Shown here: one piece after another, positions 8,615 to 17,845 of the stretch | Layout: the number at the start of each line of letters is the position of its first letter | How positions within the stretch are numbered: position 1 is the first letter of the stretch | Source: Mesorhizobium sophorae | GTDB taxonomy: Bacteria > Pseudomonadota > Alphaproteobacteria > Rhizobiales > Rhizobiaceae | DNA: 64,000 nt | Direction of reading: 5' to 3' | Assembly (NCBI RefSeq): GCF_002270415.1 | Contig: NZ_NNRI01000007.1 | Coordinates: 1,240,001 to 1,304,000, forward strand | Translations under genes and position numbers: made by a program | The notes under the pieces: generated by a model | What the model was told of the DNA's origin: nothing | Seen by the model: only the letters and a program-made list of their open reading frames with translations | Databases searched by the model: none

Positions 8615-10384
8615 TCATTGCACGACCCCGGCCTTGCGGAGCCCATCCACCACGAGTTCGAAATCGGCAGGATTCTTGTAGGGCAAGACCTTGCGACGGT
8701 ATTCCAGCGAATAGTCGGGATTGAGGCGAAGCACCTCCTGCCATGCCGCGCGGGCCTCGGCGAAACGGCTGAGATGGCCGTAGCAGGCGGCCAGAAGCGC
8801 ACGCGAGACGTCGGTGGTAGCGTTGCGAGCCAGCCGTTGCTGCAAGAGGTCGACGGCCTCTTCGTACCTTCCCAGATGAAACGCGGCCAAAGCCTGGAAG
8901 TGCAGAAGTACATCGGGAAAGTACGGATTCAAGGTCTTCCCCCGGGCGAAACTCTCAAGGGCCTCCTCGGGTCTGCCCGAATAGTACAGCGCCTCGCCGA
9001 GGATGACGTGCCCTTCGGCGAAGTTCGGATTGAGGGCGATCGCGTGCTCGGCTTCGTCGATGGCCCCATCGTGCCGTCGTGTGTACAGCTTGGCTATAGC
9101 CAACGCCCAGTGCGCCCAGGGATCGCTGCCATCCAGCGTTACCGCTCGCGTTGCGACCTCTTCCGCTTGCGCCATCGATTCCGGCGGCGAGGCACTCCAC
9201 CTGTTCAGGTAATCGAGTCCGTGCGTAAGGGCGAGGAAAGCGTGGGCAGAGGCAAAGTTCGGGTCCAGGTCGATGGCACGTTGCAAGACGTCGCGGGCTG
9301 CGACGTTGGTCTCCTTCGTCAGCCGGTGCCACAGCTCCCGGCCCCGCAGAAAACAGTCATACGCCTCCGCGTTGCGTGGGTGCTCAGGCGCCAGCCGCTG
9401 ACGGTCACCCTCAGTCAGATTGAGCGCCAGCGCACCGACGATCTGCTGTGTCACGTCGTCCTGCACGGCGAATATGTCGGTCAGCTCGCGATCGAACCGC
9501 TCCGCCCAAAGATGGCCGCCCGAGGTTGCATCGATGAGCTGCGCGGTGATGCGCACCCTGTTCCCCGACTTGCGTACGCTGCCCTCAAGTACATGCCGCA
9601 CGCCGAGCTTCGTGCCCACCTCCTGCACCTGGACGTTCTGGCCCTTGAAGGTGAACGACGAATTGCGCGCGATGACGAAGAGCTGCGACAGTTTGGACAG
9701 CGCCGTGATGATGTCCTCGGAGATGCCGTCGGCGAAATAGTCCTGTTCGGCGTCGCCGCTCATGTTGGCGAACGGCAGGACGGCGATCGACAGCTTCGGC
9801 GGCGCTGCCGTCGCGGGTCGGCTTGCGATTTCCGAGGTCGCGGCCGCCCTGGTCCCGGCGCTGCCGACTTGCAGCGAATAGACCCGGATCGGCTCGGCGA
9901 TGTTCTTGAGCTGCGTGCTGCCCAGATCGCTGACCGAGAGGTCGAGCCTCGCCTTGACCTGGCGGTAGGCATCCTCGGACAGGCAGATGGCGCCGGGCGC
10001 CGCGACGCCCTCCAAACGCGAGGCGATGTTGACGCCGTCGCCCATCAGGTCGCCGTCGCTTTCCTCGACCACATCCCCCAGATGGATGCCGATCCTGAAC
10101 TCGATGCGGCGGTCCTGCGGCACGCCGGCATTGCGCTCGACCATGCCATTCTGAACCTCAACGGCGCAGCGCACGGCATCGACCACGCTGCGGAACTCGA
10201 CCAGCGCTCCATCTCCGGTGCGCTTGATCACCCGCCCGTTGTGCACGGCGATGATCGGGTCGATCAGGTCGCTGCGCAGGGCCCGCAACCTCGCCAAAGT
10301 ACGATCTTCGTCCGCGCTTGCGAGCCGGCTGTATCCGACGACATCTGCGGCCAGGATTGCGGCCAGCTTGCGATTCTCGCTCAT
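8615..10384 (-). CDS. Adenylate cyclase with TolB-like and TPR domains
   Basis: This is a 589-residue protein. Residues about 1-165 form a class III cyclase domain (AAILAADVVGYSRLA with the metal Asp; RTGDGALVEFRSV; GDGVNIASRLEG). Residues about 190-320 resemble the TolB N-terminal-like module found in rhizobial cyclases (SIAVLPFANMSGDAEQDYF). The rest is a run of TPR units (for example AHWALAIAKLYTRRHDGAIDEAEHA). The start at 10384 gives the standard MSENRKLAAILAADVVGYSR N-terminus. The TPR region probably binds partners. This architecture is heavily expanded in Mesorhizobium and Bradyrhizobium. It is divergent from the cyclase at 10689. Confidence 0.92.
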   Translation of the reverse strand: MSENRKLAAILAADVVGYSRLASADEDRTLARLRALRSDLIDPIIAVHNGRVIKRTGDGALVEFRSVVDAVRCAVEVQNGMVERNAGVPQDRRIEFRIGIHLGDVVEESDGDLMGDGVNIASRLEGVAAPGAICLSEDAYRQVKARLDLSVSDLGSTQLKNIAEPIRVYSLQVGSAGTRAAATSEIASRPATAAPPKLSIAVLPFANMSGDAEQDYFADGISEDIITALSKLSQLFVIARNSSFTFKGQNVQVQEVGTKLGVRHVLEGSVRKSGNRVRITAQLIDATSGGHLWAERFDRELTDIFAVQDDVTQQIVGALALNLTEGDRQRLAPEHPRNAEAYDCFLRGRELWHRLTKETNVAARDVLQRAIDLDPNFASAHAFLALTHGLDYLNRWSASPPESMAQAEEVATRAVTLDGSDPWAHWALAIAKLYTRRHDGAIDEAEHAIALNPNFAEGHVILGEALYYSGRPEEALESFARGKTLNPYFPDVLLHFQALAAFHLGRYEEAVDLLQQRLARNATTDVSRALLAACYGHLSRFAEARAAWQEVLRLNPDYSLEYRRKVLPYKNPADFELVVDGLRKAGVVQ

Positions 10385-10688
10385 CGGTCCGTCTCCTCGT
10401 CCCCACAATAGCAGGAAGACGGAGGGTACGAGGGAACTTTCGCAAACGACGGCTATGCAGCCGCCCGAATCGCCAGCGCTCCGCCCGGGATCCACACGGA
10501 TCGCTCGATGCCGATTTGCGCTGCCGCTTGCTGGTCGACGCCTAACGGTTCATCCTTGTGAGAACCCTGGCCGTGACGTGCGTGGGGAATCACGCCGCCG
10601 CGGCCGCTTTAGGTCTTTGTTTTTATGCATGTCGTTGTCCCAAAACCGGGTCCACTTTTGGGCGACATGCATTGGTGAGGTCTTGTCG
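10385..10688. other. 304-bp divergent intergenic region between two cyclase genes
   Basis: This region contains copy B of the family I palindrome (10606-10672), about 17 bp before the plus-strand gene. The rest must carry both promoters. I see no confident -35/-10 boxes or coding sequence. Confidence 0.6.
10606..10672. repeat. Dispersed palindrome family I, copy B
   Basis: This is the best-preserved copy. The T-rich GGTCTTTGTTTTTATGCATG segment leads into a hairpin, TGTCG-TTG-TCCCAAAA...TTTTGGGCGACATGCAT. It ends 16 bp before the ATG of the cyclase/AAA gene. On the opposite strand it presents an ATG followed by CATAAAAACAAAG, which faces the other cyclase gene. Confidence 0.85.
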
Positions 10689-13600
10689 ATGGACTGCTCG
10701 GGCTGCGGTTTCGAGGTTGAGAGCGGATTCGCTTTCTGTCCGAGGTGTGGCAAGCGCCAGCCCGTGCCATGCGCCAGTTGCGGCTACCCCTGCGCACCTG
10801 ATTTCGAGTTCTGTCCGAAATGCGGGGCAAGCGTCGGTGCGGCCGCAAAAGCTGTCGAACGGCCTGCTCCGACACAGAGCCGGACCATCGTGCCGCCTTC
10901 TCGAACGCCGTCGCTGCTTGCGAACATCGAGAGCGACGATGGGCTGCATCCCGTCTCCGACGCCGATCGCCGGACGGTGACGGTCCTCTTCGCCGACCTT
11001 TGCGGCTTCACGACACTCAGCGAGCAGCTCGACCCCGAGGTGATGCAAGCACTGCAGAACGAACTGTTCAAGGAATTGACGGCGGCCGTGCAAAACTTTG
11101 GCGGTTTCGTCGACAAATTCATCGGCGACGCACTGCTCGCTCTGTTCGGTGCGCCGGTCGCGCATGAGGACGATCCGGAACGTGCGCTTCGCGCCGCTCT
11201 CGACATGATCGCCCGGACGGCGCGGCTGGGCGAAAGCGCCCCCCACTCCGGCTCGCCCCTGTTGCTCCACATCGGCATAAACACCGGCCCGGTCGTCACT
11301 GGCGGATTGGGCATCGGCACCGCCAAATCCTATTCGGTGACCGGCGACACCGTGAATACGGCGCAACGCCTGCAATCACTGGCCGCACCGGGTGAGGTGC
11401 TGGTGGGCGAGCTCACTCACAGGCTGACCCGGCATGCCTTCTCTTACCAGCCGCTGGGTGATGTCGTGCTTCGCGGCAAGGCTGGCAGTGTGCTCGTCCA
11501 TCGTCTGGATGCACCGCTCGCGGCGCCGCGTGCGGCACGTGGGCTTGAGGCGCTCGGCCTCAGCGCACCGATGATAGGCCGTGATGCGGAGCTGCATAGA
11601 ATGCTGGCGAGCCTTGACCAGGCGTGCGGCGGCTCGGCCCAACTCGTCCGCCTCGTTGGAGAAGCCGGTATCGGGAAATCGCGGCTGGTGAAGGAGTTCG
11701 TCGCCCGCGTCGGCGACGAGGATCGTTTTCGCAACGTCGCCGTGCGGCAGGCCACGTGCTCACCGCTGGGCGAACGATCGTTTGGCGCCTTGGGCGCGGT
11801 GGTGCGCAGCGCTGCCGGGATGATGAAGAACGACACCGGGGACGGAATGCGGGGGAAGCTCGCAGGCTTGTTGACCGATCTCGGCCTGCAGGGCGAGGAG
11901 GCGAAGCGGCTGATGCCCTTGCTCTACCATGTGCTTGGCCTTGGCGACCCCGATGCCACCTTGCAGCATGTCGAGCCCGAGCAGCTGCGGCGGCAAATTC
12001 TCTACGCAGTCCGCACGATCATCGAACGGCGGCTTGCGTTGTCGCCGCTGTTGATCGTCGTCGAAGATCTGCATTGGGCCGACGCCGTGTCGCTCGAAGC
12101 ACTGCGTTTCGTGATGGACAGGTTGGAACGCACGCGGCTGATGCTGCTGGTCACGCATCGTCCGGAGCCGGACCACGGCCAGCTCGACTCAAGTCGGGTC
12201 AGTCACACAGCGCTCAGGCTTTCGCCGCTCAGCCGCGATGACGGACGCAGCCTGCTGGCGGCGCTTTTCGGCGAGAGCTGGGTAAACTCCGCAGGAACGC
12301 TTCTTGACCAGATCCTCGAGCGCGCGGGCGGCAACCCCCTTTTTATCGAGGAGATCGTTCGCGGCCTTATCGATCGCGGTGTCCTGGTGCGCGAGGGCCA
12401 GCAATGGCGCACTGTGGCAGGCGAAGCCGCAACCGGCATTCCCGCCACGATCCAGGCAATGTTGCTTGCCCGTGTCGACCGGCTGCCCCAGGAGGTGCGC
12501 CGGTTGGCCCAGGAAGCCGCGGTGATCGGCCCGCGCTTCGATGCCATACTTCTGAAAGCCGTGACAGCCGACCCCGGCCGGCTGGAATCCGGCTGCGAAC
12601 TGCTTTGCGATGCGGAAATCATCGAGGAAGTTGCCGGATCAGGCTCGGTCTCGTCGCAAAGCTACCGTTTTACGCAAACTTTGCTGCAGGACGTGATCTA
12701 CCAGAATCTGCTTCTGCAGCGCCGGACCGACATCCACGGGCGGGTCGGTGCTGCCTTGGAGCAACTGTGCGGCGACAGACCGGAACGGCTCGAGGATTTG
12801 ACCGTGCTCGGCCATCATTTCGCACAGAGCGCTGAGCGGGAGAAGGGCGCGCACTATCTGCAGGCGGCGGGCGATCGCGCTCGCATGATCTACGCCAACG
12901 ACGACGCCCTTCGTTTCTACGAGCGGGCACTGACTGCGTTGGGTGTGACCGGGCAAACACCGCTCAAACTGGCGATTGCAGAGCGCATTGCCGATTTGAG
13001 CGGCCCGGCAGGCCGCCGCGAGATCGCGCACCACCATTACGAGACGGTGTTGCAGGCCTACCGCGAGTCAGCCGATCGTGTCGCTTCGGCGCGCGTTTTG
13101 CGCAAGATCGGTCGGCTGCTCTGGGACGTCGGCAAGCGCGACAACGCAGAATCCCGCTATGCCGAAGCGGCAGCGTTCCTCGATGGAGCGGATGCCCCGA
13201 TCGAGCAGGCGCATCTGTGGCAAGAGCGTGGCCGACAGGCGTTCCGCAGCGGGGATCACGCGCTCGCGGCAAAATGGGCGGATGCGGCGCTGGATTGCGT
13301 GCGCACCCTGACAACGGAGCATGTCTCCGAGGCCGGGCGTGATGCCACTCTTGTGACCGCCGAGGCCCTCAATACCAAGGCAGTCGCGCTGGCTCGCCTT
13401 GGGCGAAACCGGGAAGCCGTGGGTCAGGTCGAGCGTAGCATCGAATTGGCCGAAGCCGCCGGTCTGCTGGGGGCGGCCTGCCGCGGCTACACCAATCTCG
13501 GCGTGCTTTACACGACCATCGATCCGACACAGGCGATGGCGGTCTGTCGGCGCGGTCTCGAAGTGGCGCGCCATATTGGTGACCTGGGTTTCCAGGCGCG

Positions 13601-13988
13601 CCTCCTCGCCAATCTGGCGGTCGCTTGTTGTACCTTCACGGATCGCTGTCCGACGGAGGGCGTCCCTGCTGCCGAGAAGGCCATCGAGATCGACCGGGCG
13701 CTCGACCAGCGCGAGCACCTGCCGGTGCCGTTGATCGTGCTTGGGCAGATCCACCAGTGCAACGGCCGTCCGGAACTGGCGGTCGGCTTGTTCCACGAAG
13801 CCCTGGACGTAGCCCGCGAAACGGGCGAACCCCAACTGCTGTTTCCGTGCTATGATGGTCTCGCAACGCTTAATCTCGACATCGACAATCTGGCCGAGGC
13901 CGAACGCTACTTTTCCTTGGCGCAGGGTATATGCGCCCAGCACGGGCTCGACCCGGAAGCGCTTGTGGTGCTGCCTTTTCTCGACTAG
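10689..13988 (+). CDS. Zinc-ribbon / class III cyclase / AAA ATPase / TPR signalling protein
   Basis: This is a 1099-residue multidomain protein. Residues 1-50 carry two zinc ribbons (CSGCGFEV...CPRCGKR and CASCGYPC...CPKCGA). Residues about 95-270 are a cyclase catalytic domain (LFADLCGFTTLSEQ; FIGDALLALFGAP). A P-loop ATPase starts with GEAGIGKS at about 325, has Walker B VVEDLHWAD at about 455, and continues into an STAND-like region. The C-terminal 450 residues are TPR-like helical repeats. The ATG at 10689 begins exactly at the zinc ribbon, although the frame is open for 157 codons upstream. The family is thought to couple ligand or protein sensing to cyclic nucleotide synthesis; the ligand is unknown. 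Confidence 0.92.
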   Translation: MDCSGCGFEVESGFAFCPRCGKRQPVPCASCGYPCAPDFEFCPKCGASVGAAAKAVERPAPTQSRTIVPPSRTPSLLANIESDDGLHPVSDADRRTVTVLFADLCGFTTLSEQLDPEVMQALQNELFKELTAAVQNFGGFVDKFIGDALLALFGAPVAHEDDPERALRAALDMIARTARLGESAPHSGSPLLLHIGINTGPVVTGGLGIGTAKSYSVTGDTVNTAQRLQSLAAPGEVLVGELTHRLTRHAFSYQPLGDVVLRGKAGSVLVHRLDAPLAAPRAARGLEALGLSAPMIGRDAELHRMLASLDQACGGSAQLVRLVGEAGIGKSRLVKEFVARVGDEDRFRNVAVRQATCSPLGERSFGALGAVVRSAAGMMKNDTGDGMRGKLAGLLTDLGLQGEEAKRLMPLLYHVLGLGDPDATLQHVEPEQLRRQILYAVRTIIERRLALSPLLIVVEDLHWADAVSLEALRFVMDRLERTRLMLLVTHRPEPDHGQLDSSRVSHTALRLSPLSRDDGRSLLAALFGESWVNSAGTLLDQILERAGGNPLFIEEIVRGLIDRGVLVREGQQWRTVAGEAATGIPATIQAMLLARVDRLPQEVRRLAQEAAVIGPRFDAILLKAVTADPGRLESGCELLCDAEIIEEVAGSGSVSSQSYRFTQTLLQDVIYQNLLLQRRTDIHGRVGAALEQLCGDRPERLEDLTVLGHHFAQSAEREKGAHYLQAAGDRARMIYANDDALRFYERALTALGVTGQTPLKLAIAERIADLSGPAGRREIAHHHYETVLQAYRESADRVASARVLRKIGRLLWDVGKRDNAESRYAEAAAFLDGADAPIEQAHLWQERGRQAFRSGDHALAAKWADAALDCVRTLTTEHVSEAGRDATLVTAEALNTKAVALARLGRNREAVGQVERSIELAEAAGLLGAACRGYTNLGVLYTTIDPTQAMAVCRRGLEVARHIGDLGFQARLLANLAVACCTFTDRCPTEGVPAAEKAIEIDRALDQREHLPVPLIVLGQIHQCNGRPELAVGLFHEALDVARETGEPQLLFPCYDGLATLNLDIDNLAEAERYFSLAQGICAQHGLDPEALVVLPFLD

Positions 13989-14005
13989 CCGGGTGGGAGG
14001 TTGAA

Positions 14006-14686
14006 ATGTCCGCGCCTCGTGACTTGGTACCGCTTCAACCGGGTGACCGCGCGCCGAACGTGGTACTCGACGCCATTACCCAGGAAGGCAAGATCGCGCT
14101 AGACGACTTCCGCGGACAAAAACCGGTGCTGGTCGGCTTGTTTCGAGGTCTGCATTGTGCGTTTTGTCGGCGCCATATCGCCGCCCAGGCGCGGCTTGAT
14201 CCGGAGCTGCGCGAGAAGGGCGTGGAGAGCCTGACGGTGGTCAACACGCCGATCGAACGGGCGCGCCTCTACTTCCGCTACCACCCGATGCCGAATCTGC
14301 TTGCGGCCTCAGACCCTGAACGTGCTTCACATCGTGCTTTTGGACTGCCCAATCTCGAATTCACCCAAAACGAGACGAACTGGCCGTACAAGGTCTCGAT
14401 GGCAGCGGTAAAGGATATGCGGATTGAGATGCCAGGCGAGTTGCCTGGTCCTTTGGATCCTTTGGCGGCCGGCGAAATCCTCGACAAGAGGGACCATTAC
14501 GAACTGACCGAAGCCGACGAGCAGATGTTGGCAACCGGGCACGGACAACTGGTCGGTCAGTTCCTTTTGGACCGGCAGGGGATCGTGCGCTGGAGCTTCA
14601 CGGAGGTTCCAGAGGGTGGGCGATACATGTTTGGGGCGCCAAGCCCGCAGGAGCTGATGTCAGCCGTGTACCAAGTCGCCCAATAG
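14006..14686 (+). CDS. Peroxiredoxin-like (AhpC/TSA) thioredoxin-fold protein
   Basis: This 226-residue protein has a strong ribosome site (GGGAGG, 6 bp before the ATG). The N-terminal GDRAPNVVLDAITQEGK and LFRGLHCAFCRRH (CxxC at about residues 50-53) are typical of AhpC/TSA-type proteins. It likely reduces peroxides or disulfides in the cytosol; no signal peptide is seen. It starts 17 bp after the cyclase/AAA gene and could be co-transcribed with it. Confidence 0.85.
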   Translation: MSAPRDLVPLQPGDRAPNVVLDAITQEGKIALDDFRGQKPVLVGLFRGLHCAFCRRHIAAQARLDPELREKGVESLTVVNTPIERARLYFRYHPMPNLLAASDPERASHRAFGLPNLEFTQNETNWPYKVSMAAVKDMRIEMPGELPGPLDPLAAGEILDKRDHYELTEADEQMLATGHGQLVGQFLLDRQGIVRWSFTEVPEGGRYMFGAPSPQELMSAVYQVAQ

Positions 14687-14723
14687 GTTTGCGCCTCCAC
14701 ATTGCCGGCTGCAAGGCCATGTA

Positions 14724-14752
14724 AGCAAAAGGCGCCCCGAAGGGCGCCTCTT
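14724..14752 (-). terminator. Intrinsic terminator of tRNA-Gly
   Basis: On the minus strand, AGGCGCC-CTTCGG-GGCGCCT is followed by TTTGCTT just downstream of the tRNA gene. The hairpin has a stable CUUCGG-type loop. Confidence 0.8.
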
Positions 14753-14777
14753 AGTCGCTTGATTTCCTGAAGGAAAC

Positions 14778-14852
14778 TGGAGCGGGTGAAGCGATTCGAA
14801 CGCTCGACCCCAACCTTGGCAAGGTTGTGCTCTACCCCTGAGCTACACCCGC
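14778..14852 (-). tRNA. tRNA-Gly (anticodon GCC)
   Basis: The cloverleaf is complete: acceptor GCGGGTG/CACCCGC, D stem GCTC/GAGC, anticodon stem CAACC/GGTTG with loop TTGCCAA, T arm with TTCGAAT, and an encoded 3' CCA. The anticodon GCC reads GGC and GGT glycine codons. A terminator hairpin follows. Confidence 0.97.
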
Positions 14853-15036
14853 TCACACGGCGTCTTGGCCGCAAGCCGGGCCTATATGGCTGAAGAGCGC
14901 GGCGATTGCAACAGGGAAATGTCAGGCATTTTGCTATGCGGCGGGCGCACTCGCCGCGATGTCGCATGACGGTCTTGTGTCGGCTGCCCCATTGGCCGTA
15001 AACGGCTTGGCAGGAAGCGGGACGAAGACAAAACCG

Positions 15037-15534
15037 ATGCCGAAGACCGAAGCTGAGCTGATGGAATTTCTTGCCGAACTCGGGATCGCTGCCTCGACGC
15101 GGCGCCATCCGCCGCTGTTCACGGTTGCCGATTCGCAGGCGCTGCGCGGCGAAATCGCCGGTGGCCACACCAAAAACCTGTTCCTGAAGGACAAGAAGGA
15201 CAATTTCTTCCTGGTCAGCGTCGGCGAGGACGCGGTCGTCGACCTGAAGCAGATCCACCAGGTGATCGGCGCTGCCGGCCGCGTGTCCTTCGGTAAGCCG
15301 GAGATGCTGATGGAGCTGCTCGGCGTGACGCCGGGGGCGGTCACGGTGTTCGGCCTGATCAACGACGCTGTGGGCCGGGTCAAGGTGGTTCTCGACAAGG
15401 CGCTGATGGACCATGCGGTGATCAACGCGCATCCGCTGACCAATGAGGCGACGACGTCGGTCGCAGCGGCGGACCTGATCAGATTCGTCGAGGCAACCGG
15501 CCACGATGCTGCTATCTTGAAAGTCTCCGCGTGA
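15037..15534 (+). CDS. Prolyl-tRNA deacylase (ProX/YbaK-like)
   Basis: This protein of about 165 residues is predicted to hydrolyse mischarged Ala- or Cys-tRNA(Pro) in trans, a translation quality-control step. The ATG at 15037 gives the usual family length. An in-frame ATG at 14959 would add 26 low-complexity residues. Family signatures are HTKNLFLKDKKDNFFLVS, SFGKPEMLMELLGVTPGAVTVFGL and the C-terminal NAHPLTNEATTSV. Confidence 0.88.
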   Translation: MPKTEAELMEFLAELGIAASTRRHPPLFTVADSQALRGEIAGGHTKNLFLKDKKDNFFLVSVGEDAVVDLKQIHQVIGAAGRVSFGKPEMLMELLGVTPGAVTVFGLINDAVGRVKVVLDKALMDHAVINAHPLTNEATTSVAAADLIRFVEATGHDAAILKVSA

Positions 15535-15611
15535 TCGCCACATGGATGGCCTAAGTCAGATTGTCTGAAAGCGCCTGGCCGCCGGCGGCCGCGCCACGGA
15601 AGGGTAAAGAG

Positions 15612-16613
15612 ATGAGCGACAACAATCCGTTTGGAAGCCATGGCGGCCAATATTCCACCACCGTGCAATATGGTGGAACCGAGGCTCCGCGCGCGAAGGC
15701 CGCGCTTGGCGAGGCGCCGCTGGCCGCCGCCCCAGGGGCCACCGATGTGATCAAGGACACGACGACCGCCGCCTTTGCCGCCGACGTCATCCAGGAATCG
15801 CGCCGTCAACCGGTGCTGGTCGATTTCTGGGCACCCTGGTGCGGGCCTTGCAAGCAGCTGACGCCGCAACTGGAGAAGGCCGTCAAGGCCGCCGGCGGCA
15901 GGGTCAAGCTGGTCAAGATGAACATCGACGACCATCCCTCGATCGCCGGCCAGCTCGGCATCCAGTCGATCCCGGCGGTCATCGCCTTCAAGGACGGCCA
16001 GCCGGTCGACGGCTTCATGGGCGCGATCCCTGAGAGCCAGATCGCCGAATTCATCACCAAGGTCGGCGGCAAGGGCAATGGTGCGCCGCCGGTGGCCGAG
16101 GCCCTGGCCGCCGCAGCCGAGGCGCGCGAGGCCGGCGACATGCAGACCGCGGCCGACAACTACGACGCCATCCTGGCGCAGGCGCCGGAGACGGTCGAGG
16201 CGATTGGCGGGCTGGGCGACCTGTTGTTCGAGGCTGGTGACATCGAGGGCGCCGAGTCCTTGCTGGCAACGGCGCCCGAGGCCAAGAAGGATGCGCCACC
16301 GCTGGCCGCCCTGCGCGCCAAGATCGCGTTGGCGGCGCAAGCGGCAGCGCTTGGCAACCCGGCCGAGTTCGAGCGGCGCCTGGCCGAGAACCCCGGCGAT
16401 CATCAGGCGCGTTTCGACCTGGCCATGATCCAGAACGCCAATGGCGATCGCACGGCGGCGGCCGACAACCTGTTGGCCATCATCAAGGCCGACCGCGCCT
16501 GGAACGAGGACGGCGCCAAGACGCAATTGCTGCAACTGTTCGAGGCCTGGGGCATGACCGACGAGGCGACGCTTGCGGCGCGCCGCAAATTGTCGTCGCT
16601 GCTGTTTTCCTGA
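15612..16613 (+). CDS. Thioredoxin with C-terminal TPR-like domain (CnoX/YbbN family)
   Basis: This is a 333-residue protein. The thioredoxin domain (about 45-160) has an intact active site, FWAPWCGPCKQL, and the cis-proline segment SIPAVIAFKDG. The last 170 residues are alpha-helical tetratricopeptide-like repeats, as in CnoX/YbbN chaperedoxins that protect substrates for GroEL. Unlike E. coli YbbN (SxxC), both active-site cysteines are kept. The ATG at 15612 follows GGGTAAAGAG. The LON-domain gene follows in the same direction. Confidence 0.93.
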   Translation: MSDNNPFGSHGGQYSTTVQYGGTEAPRAKAALGEAPLAAAPGATDVIKDTTTAAFAADVIQESRRQPVLVDFWAPWCGPCKQLTPQLEKAVKAAGGRVKLVKMNIDDHPSIAGQLGIQSIPAVIAFKDGQPVDGFMGAIPESQIAEFITKVGGKGNGAPPVAEALAAAAEAREAGDMQTAADNYDAILAQAPETVEAIGGLGDLLFEAGDIEGAESLLATAPEAKKDAPPLAALRAKIALAAQAAALGNPAEFERRLAENPGDHQARFDLAMIQNANGDRTAAADNLLAIIKADRAWNEDGAKTQLLQLFEAWGMTDEATLAARRKLSSLLFS

Positions 16614-16683
16614 GCCGGTTACTGATTTTTTTGGTCGCGCAGGCTTGCGGCCGGCGGCCATCGCGCCAGATTACCAGTGACCA

Positions 16684-16735
16684 ATGCATGTCGCGCAAAA
16701 GTGGCCCCGGCTCTGCGAAAGGGATATGCATAGAA
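16684..16735. repeat. Dispersed palindrome family I, copy C (diverged)
   Basis: The ends ATGCATGTCGC and GGATATGCAT are kept, but the inner arms have drifted (GCAAAAGTGG / CTCTGCGAAAG). It lies about 40 bp before the LON-domain gene start, in the 162-bp gap after the thioredoxin gene. Confidence 0.65.
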
Positions 16736-16775
16736 GCAACACCCGCTTCCCTATGGAAGCGATCGGAGGATTGAG

Positions 16776-17447
16776 GTGCAAGCGGGAAACGCGCATTACC
16801 GGCTCGCCAAGAATTTGCCGTCGACGATCCCGATCTTTCCGCTCGAGGGTGCGCTTTTGCTGCCGGGAGGCCGGATGCCGCTCAACGTCTTCGAGCCGCG
16901 CTACCTGCAGATGGTGGACGAGGCCATTGCCGGCTCGCGGCTCATCGGCATCATCCAGCCCAGCCTCGATGGCGCCTTGCGCGACGACGGTGAGCCGGAG
17001 CTCTGCAATGTCGGCTGCGCCGGGCGCATCATCGCCTTTTCCGAAACCGGCGACGGCCGCTATCTGATTTCGCTGCAGGGCGTTTGCCGGTTCCGCATCG
17101 CCCACGAGCTGACGGTCAAGACGCCGTTTCGCCAGTGCAAGCTGGCGCCCTTCCTGGCCGATCTCGACGAGGACCAGGCGGCGAACGAGATCGACCGGCC
17201 ATCGCTGCTCAAGGCGTTTCGCGCCTATCTGCAGGCCAATGACCTCGAAGCCGATTGGGAAAGCGTCAGCCGGGCCGAAAACGCCATGCTGGTCAACGCG
17301 CTGTCGATGATGGCGCCCTATGGGCCGGCCGAGAAACAGGCGCTGCTCGAGGCGGCGGATCTGAAGACACGGGCCGAAACGCTTATCGCCATCACCGAAA
17401 TGGCGCTGGCGCGCGAGAATGAGGATTTTGGTTCGAGCCTGCAATGA
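16776..17447 (+). CDS. LON peptidase N-terminal substrate-binding domain protein
   Basis: This 223-residue stand-alone LON N-domain has no ATPase or protease part. The opening IPIFPLEGALLLPGGRMPLNVFE is the family signature. The GTG start at 16776 is set by a good ribosome site (GGAGG, about 5 bp upstream). The role is unknown, possibly substrate recognition. In many alphaproteobacteria this gene sits between thioredoxin/YbbN and a Trm112-like gene, as here. Confidence 0.9.
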   Translation: MQAGNAHYRLAKNLPSTIPIFPLEGALLLPGGRMPLNVFEPRYLQMVDEAIAGSRLIGIIQPSLDGALRDDGEPELCNVGCAGRIIAFSETGDGRYLISLQGVCRFRIAHELTVKTPFRQCKLAPFLADLDEDQAANEIDRPSLLKAFRAYLQANDLEADWESVSRAENAMLVNALSMMAPYGPAEKQALLEAADLKTRAETLIAITEMALARENEDFGSSLQ

Positions 17448-17562
17448 GATGTGTCGATGTTTAGCTGGCCTGCAAACGACAAATTACCTGCGTTGGCGGC
17501 CTGACCTTGCTCTCGACACATCTTGGGTCCGACACGGACCCGACACTTGAGAAGAGGACACG

Positions 17563-17805
17563 ATGGCGGCGGATGGGCGTGACGGGAAGAAGGTCAATGT
17601 CGACCCCAAGCTGCTGGAGCTGCTGGCCTGCCCGCTGACCAAGGGGCCGCTGACCTGGGATCCGGAGCGTGGCGAACTGGTCTCCCGGGTCGCCAAGCTC
17701 GCCTATCCGGTGCGCGACGGCATCCCGATCATGCTGCCTTCGGAAGCGCGGACGCTCTCCGTGGAGGATGTGTTGTCGCCGCCGCGTTTGAGTGGGCCGT
17801 CTTGA
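17563..17805 (+). CDS. Trm112-like zinc-ribbon protein (YcaR/UPF0434)
   Basis: This is an 80-residue small protein with the core [14 protein letters not shown]...[11 protein letters not shown], the Trm112/YcaR signature. Eukaryotic Trm112 activates several methyltransferases; the bacterial role is unproven. Only one cysteine of the usual zinc ribbon is obvious, so metal binding is doubtful. It is the last gene of the thioredoxin/LON group. Confidence 0.88.
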   Translation: MAADGRDGKKVNVDPKLLELLACPLTKGPLTWDPERGELVSRVAKLAYPVRDGIPIMLPSEARTLSVEDVLSPPRLSGPS

Positions 17806-17845
17806 GGGGTGGCTAGATTGGCAGCGGCTGGCGCGCCCCCCTCTG

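Noticed and set aside
10218..10688. 157-codon upstream extension of the cyclase/AAA gene
   Set aside because: It would overlap the start of the divergent cyclase and read through the repeat. Conserved sequence begins exactly at ATG 10689.
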